A DNA stretch of 64,000 nucleotides, from the NCBI RefSeq assembly GCF_002090095.1, contig NZ_BBRJ01000002.1, positions 1,798,817-1,862,816 of the forward strand. Reading direction: 5' to 3'. The notes under the pieces were generated by a model that did no database searches, was not told where the DNA came from, and worked only from the letters and a program-made list of their open reading frames with translations. Position 1 is the stretch's first letter. Each line of letters begins with the position of its first letter. Below, one piece after another: positions 42,113 through 50,451 of this stretch. The DNA is from Demequina sp. NBRC 110053. GTDB lineage: Bacteria; Actinomycetota; Actinomycetes; Actinomycetales; Demequinaceae. The position numbers and the translations under genes were made by a program.

Positions 42113-42152
42113 ACGAACGCCGGCCGGCCCCGCAGGACCGACCGGCGTTCGT
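42113..42152. terminator. Terminator after the ProVWX operon
   Basis: An 11-bp perfect stem (ACGAACGCCGG / CCGGCGTTCGT) with an 18-nt loop lies 13 nt beyond the proX stop on the minus strand. The rest of the 41928-42164 gap shows no gene. Confidence 0.78.
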
Positions 42153-42164
42153 CATGGAGAGGCG

Positions 42165-43076
42165 TTACGCGGTGAGCGAGTCCACCCACTCCTGGTTCTC
42201 CGCGGCCCAGTCGGCCACGATCTGCTCGTAGTCGCCCTGGTCGGCGTCACGCAGCTGGTTCTCGAGGTCGTACAGCGCCTCGGCCTCCATGGTGAAGCCA
42301 CCGAACCACTCGGCGACCTGGGGGAACTCCTCGGAGAGGCCGGCGCGACCGTAGGTGACGATCTCCTCGGCCTCGCCCATGATCCCCTGCGGGTCCTCGA
42401 GGTTCTTGATGTCGTACGCGCCATAGGCCCAGTGCGGCTCCCACAGCGTCACGATGATGTTCTCGCCTGCAGAGGTGGCGGAGTCGAGCTCCGACAGCAT
42501 CGCGGGCGTGGACGAGGTGATGAACTCGTAGTCCGACAGTCCGTAGGCCTCGATGGCGCGCTCGGTGGCGCCGGTGAGTCCCGCGCCGGGCTCGATGCCG
42601 ACGATGCGGCCGCCCATCTCGTCCACGTACTCGGGAAGATCCTCGAGCGAGTCCACGGGGGCATCGGCGTTCACGGCGATGGTGAGCGCGGCGTTGTCGA
42701 ACCAGGCGCCCAGCTCCTCCATGTCGTCGCCGTACTCGTTGATGTACTCCTCGTGCGTCACGGGCAGCCAGACGTCGGTGACGATGTCGTAGTCGCCGTC
42801 GGCGACGCCCTGGAACACGACCGCAGGGTCCGCGTACTCGAGGGTGACGTCGTAGCCCTCGTTCTCGAGGACGTGCTGCCACACGAGCGAGCTGGCGAGC
42901 GACTCGTCCCAGCCGTTGAAGACGGCCAGGGTGAGCTCGCCGCCTGCCTCGGTGGTCTCCTCGGAGCCACCGTCGGTGGCGCCGTCGGTGGGCTCCTCGT
43001 CGGCGGACGAGCAGCCGGCGAGCGCGAGGCCCGCGGCAGCGGTCACCGCGAAGGCGGTGGCGGAACGCTTGAACAT
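42165..43076 (-). CDS. proX: Glycine betaine-binding lipoprotein, OpuAC/ProX type
   Basis: A 303-aa lipoprotein (lipobox LALAGC) followed by an acidic Thr/Gly/Asp linker and a type-2 binding fold in the normal order, starting ELTLAVFNGWDESLASSLVW and with VFQGVADGDYDIVTDVWLP, VGIEPGAGLTGATERAIEAY and TLWEPHWAYG. The Trp residues in VFNGWDES, DVWLP and TLWEPHW are placed as in the aromatic box of betaine-binding proteins. The ATG at 43076 follows GAAAGGAAGAACC. It is the last gene of the proV-proW-proX operon. Confidence 0.93.
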   Translation of the reverse strand: MFKRSATAFAVTAAAGLALAGCSSADEEPTDGATDGGSEETTEAGGELTLAVFNGWDESLASSLVWQHVLENEGYDVTLEYADPAVVFQGVADGDYDIVTDVWLPVTHEEYINEYGDDMEELGAWFDNAALTIAVNADAPVDSLEDLPEYVDEMGGRIVGIEPGAGLTGATERAIEAYGLSDYEFITSSTPAMLSELDSATSAGENIIVTLWEPHWAYGAYDIKNLEDPQGIMGEAEEIVTYGRAGLSEEFPQVAEWFGGFTMEAEALYDLENQLRDADQGDYEQIVADWAAENQEWVDSLTA

Positions 43077-43123
43077 GGTTCTTCCTTTCTCGGCTCGAGG
43101 TGTCTCCTCGTGCCGGGGAAGCA

Positions 43124-43147
43124 CTCCGCCGTTCGGAACGGGCGGAG
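43124..43147 (-). promoter_or_regulatory. Intercistronic hairpin between proW and proX
   Basis: CTCCGCC (43124-43130) pairs with GGCGGAG (43141-43147), with an inner GTT/AAC extension. It lies in the only sizeable gap of the operon and may protect the proX mRNA, raising binding-protein output relative to ProV and ProW. Confidence 0.45.
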
Positions 43148-43198
43148 CGCCCGCAGCCCTCAGCAGGCCGCGAAGTCTGGAGTTGTGCGGGGGTGGGC

Positions 43199-44137
43199 TC
43201 AGTACGGAGCGCGGCGGGCGCCGGCGGCCGCGTACTCGTCGGCGTCGATGCGCGCCTGCTCGTCGGCCTCGCGCTGCAGCCTGCGACGCTTGGACCACCG
43301 GGCGTAGAGGCCGCTGCCCTTGCCGAAGGCCGCCGTGAAGCGGTCCAGCAGGATCGCGAGCGCCACGACCGACAGGCCGGCCTCCCAGCCGAGCTCCGCA
43401 TCCAGCGCGGAGATGGCGCGCACCACGTCGCCTCCGAGGCCGCCGGCGCCGACGAACCCGGCGATGACGACCATGGACAGCGCGAGCATGATGATCTGGT
43501 TGACGCCGGCCATGATCGACGGCATCGCGAGCGGGATCTGGATCTGGCGCAGGATGCGGCGCGGGGTGGCGCCGAAGGCCTCGCCGGCCTCCACCACCTC
43601 CTTGTCGACCCCGCGGATGCCCAGCTCCGTCAGTCGCACGCCTGGGGCGATCGCGAACACGAGTGTCGCGACCACGCCGGGAGCGATGCCGACCCCGAAC
43701 AGCGCGATGGCGGGGATGAGGTAGACGAAGGCGGGCAGCGTCTGCAGGAAGTCCATGACGGGCTTCACCGCGGCGGACACCGCATCGTTGCGCGCCGCCC
43801 AGATGCCGAGCGGCACCGCGAGCGCGACCGCGATGAACGCGGCGACGAGGACCAGCGCGAGCGAGTCGACCGCGTTGTCCCACTGGTTCACGCTCACGAT
43901 GAAGGCGAGCGCGACGACGGAACCGATCGCGAACTTCCACCCGCGAGCGAGCAGGGCCGCGGCTGCGACCACGATGATCACCGCCCAGACCGGCGGCGTG
44001 ATGAAGAGCCACACGATGGCGTCGACCATCGCGAGGAAGATGTCGCCCAGAGCCTCGAAGAACCACGAGAAGGTCGCCTCGAGCCAGTCGAAGAAGCCGG
44101 CGATCCAGTCGCCGATGGGAAGACGGAGGTCCATCAC
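43199..44137 (-). CDS. proW: Glycine betaine ABC transporter permease
   Basis: A 312-aa permease. The long N-terminal region (residues 1-60) and an added pair of helices precede the conserved core. The EAA loop reads VVEAGEAFGATPRRILRQIQ, followed by IPLAMPSIMAGVNQIIMLAL, matching OpuAB/ProW. A basic cytoplasmic tail (WSKRRRLQREADEQAR) follows. The start overlaps the proV stop (ATGA). Confidence 0.95.
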   Translation of the reverse strand: MMDLRLPIGDWIAGFFDWLEATFSWFFEALGDIFLAMVDAIVWLFITPPVWAVIIVVAAAALLARGWKFAIGSVVALAFIVSVNQWDNAVDSLALVLVAAFIAVALAVPLGIWAARNDAVSAAVKPVMDFLQTLPAFVYLIPAIALFGVGIAPGVVATLVFAIAPGVRLTELGIRGVDKEVVEAGEAFGATPRRILRQIQIPLAMPSIMAGVNQIIMLALSMVVIAGFVGAGGLGGDVVRAISALDAELGWEAGLSVVALAILLDRFTAAFGKGSGLYARWSKRRRLQREADEQARIDADEYAAAGARRAPY

Positions 44138-45408
44138 ACGCCTCCCTTCGCCGCGGCGGATCCGAGGGCCTTGTCGACCACCTCGCCTGGCAGCGGCTCG
44201 GTCACCGGCAGCGCGGACGTCGCGGCCTCGGGCTCGCCGCCCAGGGCGGCGAGCAGCGTCACCCGGGGGATCACGCCCACCAGGTGGTCGCGCTCGTCGG
44301 TCACGGCGAGCGCGAGCGCCGCCTCGAGCGACGGGATGAACAGGTCGGCCAGAGCGGAGTCCTTCGACACGGCCCCGTGGTCGGTCTTGATCGCCGAGGC
44401 GAGCGACTTCTCGCCCTTGCGCACGAGGTCGAGCACGTCGCGGTCGCGCACCCAGCCCACGATGGTCCGGTCGCGCTTGGTCACGTACAGCGCGGACAGC
44501 TCGTTGTCGCGCATGGCCTTGAGCGCGGCGTGCGGGCCCGAGTCCTCGCGGATCACGGCGCGCGGGGCGCGCATGACGGACTCCGCGGTCAGCACCTTGG
44601 AGCGGTCGACGTCCTGCACGAACTGCTCGACGTACTCGTTGGCGGGATTGGTGAGGATGTCCTCGGGGGCGCCGATCTGCACGATGCGCCCGTCGCGCAT
44701 CACCGCGATGCGGTCGCCGATGTACATGGCCTCGTTGAGGTCATGGGTGATGAAGATGATGGTCTTGCCGAGCTCGCTCTGCAGCTCGAGCAGCTGGTCC
44801 TGCATCTCGCGGCGGATCAAGGGGTCGAGCGCGGAGAAGGCCTCGTCCATGAGCAGCACCTCGGTGTCGGCCGCGAGAGCGCGAGCGAGTCCCACGCGCT
44901 GCTGCATGCCGCCCGAGAGCTCGGAGGGGTGCTTCTCCTCCCAGCCCTTGAGGCCGACGACCTCGGTCACCTTGAGGGCGCGCGCGATGCGCTCGTCGCG
45001 TCTCATGCCCTGGATCTCGAGCCCGTACGCGACGTTGTCGATCACGGTGCGGTGGGGCAGGAGCGCGAAGTGCTGGAACACCATCGACACGCGCCCCCGC
45101 CGGATCTCGCGCAGCTCGGCAGGGCTCGCATCGGTGATCGACTGGTCGCCGATGGACACGGAGCCTGCGGTCGCTGGCTGGAGCCCGTTGAGGGCGCGGA
45201 TGAGCGTGGACTTGCCCGATCCGGACAGTCCCATGACCACGAAGATCTCGCCGCGGCGCACCTCGAAGGAGGCGTCGATCACGGCGGCGGTGGCGCCGTC
45301 GAGGTCGTCTCGGGCGGCGCCCTCGCGCAGGCGCTTGACGGCGCCGGAGGGGTTCTTGCCGAACACCTTGTACAGGCCGTCAGCTCGCAGGGCGATGCTG
45401 TCGTTCAC
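44134..45408 (-). CDS. proV: Glycine betaine ABC transporter ATP-binding protein with CBS domains
   Basis: A 424-aa ATPase. Walker A is GLSGSGKST, the Q-loop is SMVFQHFALLPHRTV, the signature is LSGGMQQRVGLARAL, and Walker B is VLLMDEAFSALDPLIR, with the H-loop THD. A C-terminal pair of CBS motifs (residues about 280-395; APRAVIREDSGPHAALKAM, FIPSLEAALALAV) is present. In OpuA-type systems these domains sense ionic strength or c-di-AMP, and the same role is likely here. It is the first gene of the operon after a 365-nt upstream gap. Confidence 0.96.
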   Translation of the reverse strand: MNDSIALRADGLYKVFGKNPSGAVKRLREGAARDDLDGATAAVIDASFEVRRGEIFVVMGLSGSGKSTLIRALNGLQPATAGSVSIGDQSITDASPAELREIRRGRVSMVFQHFALLPHRTVIDNVAYGLEIQGMRRDERIARALKVTEVVGLKGWEEKHPSELSGGMQQRVGLARALAADTEVLLMDEAFSALDPLIRREMQDQLLELQSELGKTIIFITHDLNEAMYIGDRIAVMRDGRIVQIGAPEDILTNPANEYVEQFVQDVDRSKVLTAESVMRAPRAVIREDSGPHAALKAMRDNELSALYVTKRDRTIVGWVRDRDVLDLVRKGEKSLASAIKTDHGAVSKDSALADLFIPSLEAALALAVTDERDHLVGVIPRVTLLAALGGEPEAATSALPVTEPLPGEVVDKALGSAAAKGGV

Positions 45409-45773
45409 GTGAATCCTCTAGCCCCCGTGCGTCAGGCGGGGCTTGCTTCGCGGCCTCGAAGTGACGAGGGGACTCGCAGCCGTCGGACGGCAGTCACGGG
45501 CCCGCGTGACAGCGACAGGTGCCGCCGCCAGCGCTCGACATCCGGCGCACACCGGGGTGGGTGCAGCCGAGGCCTGGGCTGGTCATTGGCGCTTCGGTCG
45601 TGACTGACGCGAACCCCGAAACGGCTCGTCGACGCTATCAACGGGCGTCGCCGTGATTCAAGCCGATGCGCGCTCAGCCGAGCCTTTCACGCTCGCTTCC
45701 TCGCGCATCGGCGCTGGTAGACGGCTCAGTTGAGGGTTCGAGTAACGTTTCGGTAAAGGTCGAGCATGGGCCG
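45409..45773. other. Intergenic region upstream of proV with an inverted repeat
   Basis: This 365-bp gap separates the starts and ends of two minus-strand operons. It holds an 11-bp inverted repeat, GCCGATGCGCG / CGCGCATCGGC (45662-45672 and 45702-45712), with a 29-nt loop, about 60 bp after the tesB stop, which can act as that operon's terminator. Nearer proV is an 18-bp hairpin GTCACG-N6-CGTGAC (45493-45510). I looked for a c-di-AMP (ydaO) or other known leader RNA and could not recognise one. A 69-codon open frame inside has no convincing start or composition. Confidence 0.6.
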
Positions 45774-46652
45774 CTACTGCGGCAGGCGCACCATGCCCTC
45801 CTGCGACGCCGAGGCGACCAGGCGGCCGTCCTCGGAGAACACCCACGCGCCGCCGAGCCCTCGCCCGCCCTGGGCGGTGGGCGCATCCTGGACGTACAGC
45901 AGCCACTCGTCGGCACGCGCGGGACGATGCCACCACATGGCGTGATCGAGGCTCGCGAAGGACAGGCCCGGAGTGCGCCACGACGCGCCATGGCGTCGCA
46001 GCAGGGGCTCGAGCATCACCTGGTCGCACGCGTACGCGAGCAGCGCACGATGCACGAGGTCGGACACCTCGACGGGTCGACGGGTGCGCACCCATGTGGT
46101 CTGGTACTGCTTGGGCCGAGGGTCGGGTTCGAACAGCACCGACCCCTCGACGGGACGCAGGTCGAAGGCCGTGCGCTTGAGCCAGTAGTCGGCGTGGGGA
46201 TTGCCCTCGAGGGGAGCCAGCAGGTCGATCGGCGATGCCACGGCGTCCGGCCCCGGAACCTCCGGCATGGTCACCTGGTGCTCGGCGCCCTCCTGGTCGA
46301 GCTGGAAGGACGCGATCATCGACAGGATGGGCTTGCCGTCCTGGAACGCGTGCGTGCGCCGGGCGGAGAACGACCCGCCGTCGCGCAGCACCTCGACCTC
46401 GAACGTGATGGTCTTCGCGACATCGCCCGGCCGCAGGAAGTAGCCGTGCATCGAGTGCATGCGGCGCTCCTCGTCGACGGTCAGTCCCGCCGCGAGCAGC
46501 GACTGCGCGAGCACCTGGCCGCCGTAGACGCGGCCGTTCGGCATCGGCAGCGAGTCGCCTTCGAAGCGGGTCTCGTCCAGGCGGCGCAGATCCAGCACCG
46601 CCAGCCCCGACGCGACCGCCTGGTCCGCCCAGATGTCCTCGACATGCTCCAT
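45774..46652 (-). CDS. tesB: Acyl-CoA thioesterase II (TesB type)
   Basis: A 292-aa double hot-dog thioesterase that hydrolyses acyl-CoA. Conserved stretches are FEGDSLPMPNGRVYGGQVLAQSL, RRMHSMHGYFLRPGD, the second-domain YACDQVMLEPLL, and GLSFASLDHAMWWHRP close to ADEWLLYVQDAP. The first Asp of the family triad is expected in the YACD stretch. The ATG overlaps the stop of the globin gene by one base (TGATG). Confidence 0.94.
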   Translation of the reverse strand: MEHVEDIWADQAVASGLAVLDLRRLDETRFEGDSLPMPNGRVYGGQVLAQSLLAAGLTVDEERRMHSMHGYFLRPGDVAKTITFEVEVLRDGGSFSARRTHAFQDGKPILSMIASFQLDQEGAEHQVTMPEVPGPDAVASPIDLLAPLEGNPHADYWLKRTAFDLRPVEGSVLFEPDPRPKQYQTTWVRTRRPVEVSDLVHRALLAYACDQVMLEPLLRRHGASWRTPGLSFASLDHAMWWHRPARADEWLLYVQDAPTAQGGRGLGGAWVFSEDGRLVASASQEGMVRLPQ

Positions 46653-47083
46653 CAGCTCTCCTCGGTGCCGGGGGTGGGCTCGAAGGTGTTGACCATCGAG
46701 TGCGCGGCGCGCTCCAGGTAGTCCATGAGCGTGACGGCGTGGAGGGGCGCCAGGTCCGCGGCGGCGACGGCGTCCCTCATGTGCTCGATCCAGCGGTCGC
46801 GAGCGTCGGGATTGACGTGGAAGGCGACATGGCGCATGCGCAGGCGCGGGTGGCCGCGGTTGTCGGAGTACGTCGTCGGGCCGCCCCAGTACTGCTCGAG
46901 GAAGAGGGTGAGGCGCTCGATCGCCCCCTCCAGGTCCTCCTCGGGATACATCGGTCGCAGCACCGGGTCCTCCGCGACGCCGCTGTAGAAGCGGCGCACG
47001 ATCCGCTCGAAGGTCGCGTGTCCGCCCACAGCCTCGAAGAAGGACTGCCCGTGCTCCTGCGGAGCCTCGGAGCCGATGCTCAT
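46652..47083 (-). CDS. glbO: Truncated haemoglobin, group II (trHbO)
   Basis: A 143-aa two-over-two globin. [20 protein letters not shown] gives the B-helix Tyr, [10 protein letters not shown] the CD region, and [10 protein letters not shown] the proximal His (F8). RDRWIEHM supplies the G8 Trp typical of group II. It binds oxygen and is linked to peroxide or nitric-oxide chemistry in relatives. The ATG at 47083 is used; a GTG at 47098 would add five residues. It lies between mscS and tesB in a tight minus-strand operon. Confidence 0.94.
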   Translation of the reverse strand: MSIGSEAPQEHGQSFFEAVGGHATFERIVRRFYSGVAEDPVLRPMYPEEDLEGAIERLTLFLEQYWGGPTTYSDNRGHPRLRMRHVAFHVNPDARDRWIEHMRDAVAAADLAPLHAVTLMDYLERAAHSMVNTFEPTPGTEES

Positions 47084-47099
47084 GCCTGGCGTGGTCACG

Positions 47100-48254
47100 T
47101 CAGTCGCCATCCGCATCGTTCGGAGGCGGCAGGGGACGCCCATCGGCGCTGCGCGGCTGCTGATCCGAGTCGGGGCGGTCGGAGTCGTGCAGGGTCACGG
47201 CGTTCTTGGGCTGCTTGGTGTCGAAGACCATCGCCTCGCCCGGCACCGCGAGGGAGATGCCCCGGTCGGCGAAGATGCGGCGCATCTCGCGACGCACCTC
47301 GCGCTGCACGTCCCACTGGGCGGCCGGGTTCACCTGGCACAGCAGGCGCAGCATGATCGCGTTGTACTCCAGAGACTCGATGCCCGCGACCTCTGGCTCG
47401 CCCAGCAGAGCGGAGGCGACGTCCTCGCTGCCGTCCTTGGCCGCCTCGACGGCGTCGATCATCGCCTGGCGGGCGGCCTCCACGTCCGTGTCGTACGCGA
47501 ACCGCACCTCGACCATGACGCGGCTCCACATGCGGGTCATGTTGCCCACGCGCATGATCTGCCCATTGGGCACGTACCAGACGGTGCCATCGAGCGAGCG
47601 CAGCCGGGTGCAGCGCAGGCCCACCTCCTCGACGGAGCCGGTCGCCTCGCCCAGGTCGACCACGTCGCCCACGCCGTACTGGTCCTCCATGAGCATGAAG
47701 ATGCCGGACAGGATGTCCTTGACGAGCGACTGCGCACCGAAGCCGAGCGCGACGCCGAGGATTCCGGCGGAAGCGAGCATGGGCCCGATGGGCACGCCGA
47801 GGGTGGCGAGCAGGGTCACGATCACGATCGCGATGAGGAAGACGGCCAGGAAGGACTTGAGGACCTTGCGGAGCGTGCCGGCGCGCTGGCGGCGCCGCTC
47901 GTCCTCGAGGCGCTGGTCGATGGTGTCGACCGCGGGCAGCTTGATCTTCGCCTTCGCGAGCGCGCGACGGGTGCGCGCGTCCTTGATGGGCGCGCCGCGT
48001 TCGATGCCGCGTGTCACCGCGTTGATGATCGCCCTGCCGATGAACCACAGGATCACGACGACCACGAGCACGACCACGAACCCGATCGCGTTGGTGGAGA
48101 CGTTGTCGAACCACTCGACGATCGCGTCGGGGTCGATCTCCGGAGGGCCGGGGGAGGTGGTGGGCTCTGGCTCGGTGGTCGATGTCAGGTGCAGCACGCC
48201 TCCCAGGGTAACCATCCCGAGGGCGACATTCGACGACGAGGCGAGCGGTCGCAT
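47100..48254 (-). CDS. mscS: Small-conductance mechanosensitive channel, MscS family
   Basis: A 384-aa channel that opens under membrane tension to release solutes in hypo-osmotic shock. Helices occur at about residues 57-80, 135-158 and 160-190; the last is the pore helix, [21 protein letters not shown], followed by the MscS beta-domain entry [20 protein letters not shown] and VWYVPNGQI. The start at 48254 has GGAG 8 nt upstream; a longer frame reaches into the malQ promoter region. The tail after about residue 345 is hydrophilic ([10 protein letters not shown]). It fits the osmotic theme of the window. Confidence 0.92.
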   Translation of the reverse strand: MRPLASSSNVALGMVTLGGVLHLTSTTEPEPTTSPGPPEIDPDAIVEWFDNVSTNAIGFVVVLVVVVILWFIGRAIINAVTRGIERGAPIKDARTRRALAKAKIKLPAVDTIDQRLEDERRRQRAGTLRKVLKSFLAVFLIAIVIVTLLATLGVPIGPMLASAGILGVALGFGAQSLVKDILSGIFMLMEDQYGVGDVVDLGEATGSVEEVGLRCTRLRSLDGTVWYVPNGQIMRVGNMTRMWSRVMVEVRFAYDTDVEAARQAMIDAVEAAKDGSEDVASALLGEPEVAGIESLEYNAIMLRLLCQVNPAAQWDVQREVRREMRRIFADRGISLAVPGEAMVFDTKQPKNAVTLHDSDRPDSDQQPRSADGRPLPPPNDADGD

Positions 48255-48301
48255 CGGCCCCGCTCCTTCAAACCCGGGTAAAGACCTGGCAGGATGGGCG
48301 T

Positions 48302-50431
48302 GTGAATGAGGCCCCCGAGACACCGTCGCCCGCCCTGGCCGAACTTGCACGCGCCTGCGGCGTGTCGGTGGAGTACACGGCGTGGAACGGCGAGCGCGTC
48401 TCGAGCTCGGTGTCGGCGGTCCGCGCGGTGCTCGCGTCGCTCGGCATCGACGCCCACGACGACGATGCCTGCCGCTCTTCGCTCGAGGACGTCGCCGACC
48501 TCGAGTGGCGGCGGCTCGTGCCGCCCATCACCGTGACGGTCGAGGGCGCGGGGGGCGAGGTGCCTGTCCACGTGGCGCACGGTGCGCCTGCCGCGGCTTC
48601 CCTGACACTCGAGCACGGCGAGGTGAAGACCCTCGAGCAGCTGGACGTCTACGTCGCGCCACGGACGGTCGACGGGCGCGACGTCGGGCGCGCGACCTTC
48701 CGGCTCCCCGCCGACCTCCCGCTGGGATGGCACCTCATCGAGGCGGCGACGACCGGCCGACGCGGGCGCGGCTGGGTCGTGGTGACCCCAGCGCGCATCG
48801 ACGTGCCGGATGTCGTGCGGAGGGAGCGCCCGTGGGGACTCGCCGCGCAGCTGTACTCGGTGCGATCGGAGCGCTCGTGGGGCATCGGCGACTTCGGCGA
48901 TCTCGCGGACCTGTGCTCGCTCGCCGCGATCCGCGAGGGCGCCGACTTCCTCCTCGTCAACCCGCTGCACGCCGCCGAGCCGGTGCCGCCGCTCGAGCCG
49001 TCGCCGTACCTGCCCACCTCACGCCGGTTCCTCAACCCGCTCTACATCCGCATCGAGGACATCCCCGAGGTCGCATACGTGCCCTCCCAGCATCGCGCCG
49101 TCATCGAGTGGGAGTCCGAGAAGCCGCGCCGGGCCAACCACGACGCGGACCTGCTCGACCGCGACGCCTCCTGGCGCGCGAAGTCGGCGGCGCTCGAGAA
49201 GATCTTCGAGGTCCCCCGGTCGGCTGCCCGGCAGGCGCTGTTCGAGGCCTACTGCCTGCGCGAGGGAGACGCGCTCGAGGAGTTCGCGACGTGGTGCGCC
49301 ATCTCCGAGGCGCACCGGGGCCTGCCGTGGCCAGCGGAGTTCGCGAGCCCGCGCTCCCACGCCGTCGACGCGTGGCGCGACGAGCACGGCGACCGTGTGC
49401 TCTTCTATGCGTGGCTCCAGTGGATCGCGGACGAGCAGCTGGGTCGCGCCCAGGCCGCCGCGCGCTCGGCTGGCATGAACATCGGCGTGATGACCGACCT
49501 CGCCGTCGGCGTCCATCCCTTCGGCGCCGACGCCTGGGCGCTGGGCCGCGTGCTCGCGCCCGGGATGCAGGTGGGGGCGCCGCCGGACATGTACAACCAG
49601 CACGGCCAGAACTGGTCCCAGCCCCCATGGCAGCCGCGGGCCCTCGAGGCCGCCGCCTACCTGCCGTTCCGTGACGTGGTCCGCTCCGCCGTGCGCCACT
49701 GCGGAGCGCTGCGCGTGGACCACATCCTGGGCCTGTTCCGCCAGTGGTGGATCCCGGCAGGCCACCGTGCGGACGACGGCGTCTACGTGAACTTCGACCA
49801 CGAGGCGCTCATCGGCATCCTCGCGCTCGAGGCGCAGCGGGCGGGGACCATCGTGATCGGCGAGGACCTGGGCACCCTCGAGCCCTGGGTGTCGGACTAC
49901 CTGAACCAGCGCGGGCTCCTCGGCACGGTGGTCGCGCTGTTCGAGAAGGACCACGACGGCCGCCCCCAGGCGCCCGAGAACTACCGGGCCGATGCGCTGG
50001 TGTCCGTCACCGTCCACGACCTTCCGCCCACCGCGCCCTTCCTCGCGGGAGAGCACGTGCACCAGCGCGAGCAGATGGGCCTGCTCGTGGGCGAGCCACA
50101 GGACGCCCACGACGCCGCGATAGCCGACCGCGACGCGATGGTCGCCTACCTGCGGGAGCGTGGCTGGCTGATCGAGGACTGGGAGGAGGACGATCTCGTG
50201 GCGGGCGTCCACCGCCTGGCCATGAACTCGCCGGCCCTCCTCACCGCCGTGTCGCTCACCGACGCCGTCGGGGATCGTCGCTCGCAGAACCACCCCGGCA
50301 CGCACAACGAGTACCCCAACTGGCGCATCCCGCTCACCGACAAGGCGGGAGCGGTGGTGCTGCTGGACGACGTGTTCGACAACGAGCGCCTCCACCGGCT
50401 GCTCGAGGCAGTGCGCACGGCGCGGGGCTGA
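48302..50431 (+). CDS. malQ: 4-alpha-glucanotransferase (amylomaltase, GH77)
   Basis: A 709-aa cytosolic enzyme that transfers alpha-1,4-glucan segments in maltodextrin metabolism. The catalytic nucleophile lies in LRVDHILGLFRQWW, the acid/base in IGEDLGTLEPWV and the transition-state Asp in VHDLPPTAPF. An N-terminal domain of about 160 residues precedes the barrel, which begins at RPWGLAAQLYSVRSERSWGIGD, as in the actinobacterial long form. The GTG at 48302 is the start. It is divergent from mscS with about 47 bp between starts. Confidence 0.95.
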   Translation: MNEAPETPSPALAELARACGVSVEYTAWNGERVSSSVSAVRAVLASLGIDAHDDDACRSSLEDVADLEWRRLVPPITVTVEGAGGEVPVHVAHGAPAAASLTLEHGEVKTLEQLDVYVAPRTVDGRDVGRATFRLPADLPLGWHLIEAATTGRRGRGWVVVTPARIDVPDVVRRERPWGLAAQLYSVRSERSWGIGDFGDLADLCSLAAIREGADFLLVNPLHAAEPVPPLEPSPYLPTSRRFLNPLYIRIEDIPEVAYVPSQHRAVIEWESEKPRRANHDADLLDRDASWRAKSAALEKIFEVPRSAARQALFEAYCLREGDALEEFATWCAISEAHRGLPWPAEFASPRSHAVDAWRDEHGDRVLFYAWLQWIADEQLGRAQAAARSAGMNIGVMTDLAVGVHPFGADAWALGRVLAPGMQVGAPPDMYNQHGQNWSQPPWQPRALEAAAYLPFRDVVRSAVRHCGALRVDHILGLFRQWWIPAGHRADDGVYVNFDHEALIGILALEAQRAGTIVIGEDLGTLEPWVSDYLNQRGLLGTVVALFEKDHDGRPQAPENYRADALVSVTVHDLPPTAPFLAGEHVHQREQMGLLVGEPQDAHDAAIADRDAMVAYLRERGWLIEDWEEDDLVAGVHRLAMNSPALLTAVSLTDAVGDRRSQNHPGTHNEYPNWRIPLTDKAGAVVLLDDVFDNERLHRLLEAVRTARG

Positions 50432-50451
50432 TTCCCCTCTCGCCGCCACGG

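Noticed and set aside
42165-44066. A 633-codon frame fusing proX with upstream sequence
   Set aside because: The upstream part is out of frame inside proW and unlike any protein; proX has its own lipoprotein signal and ribosome-binding site at 43076.
45432-45641. A 69-codon minus-strand open frame before proV
   Set aside because: Composition resembles a chance frame (Arg/Pro/Ser-rich), no ribosome-binding site and no recognisable motif.
45409-45773. c-di-AMP (ydaO) riboswitch upstream of proV
   Set aside because: I looked because some actinobacterial osmolyte genes carry one, but could not find the conserved core.
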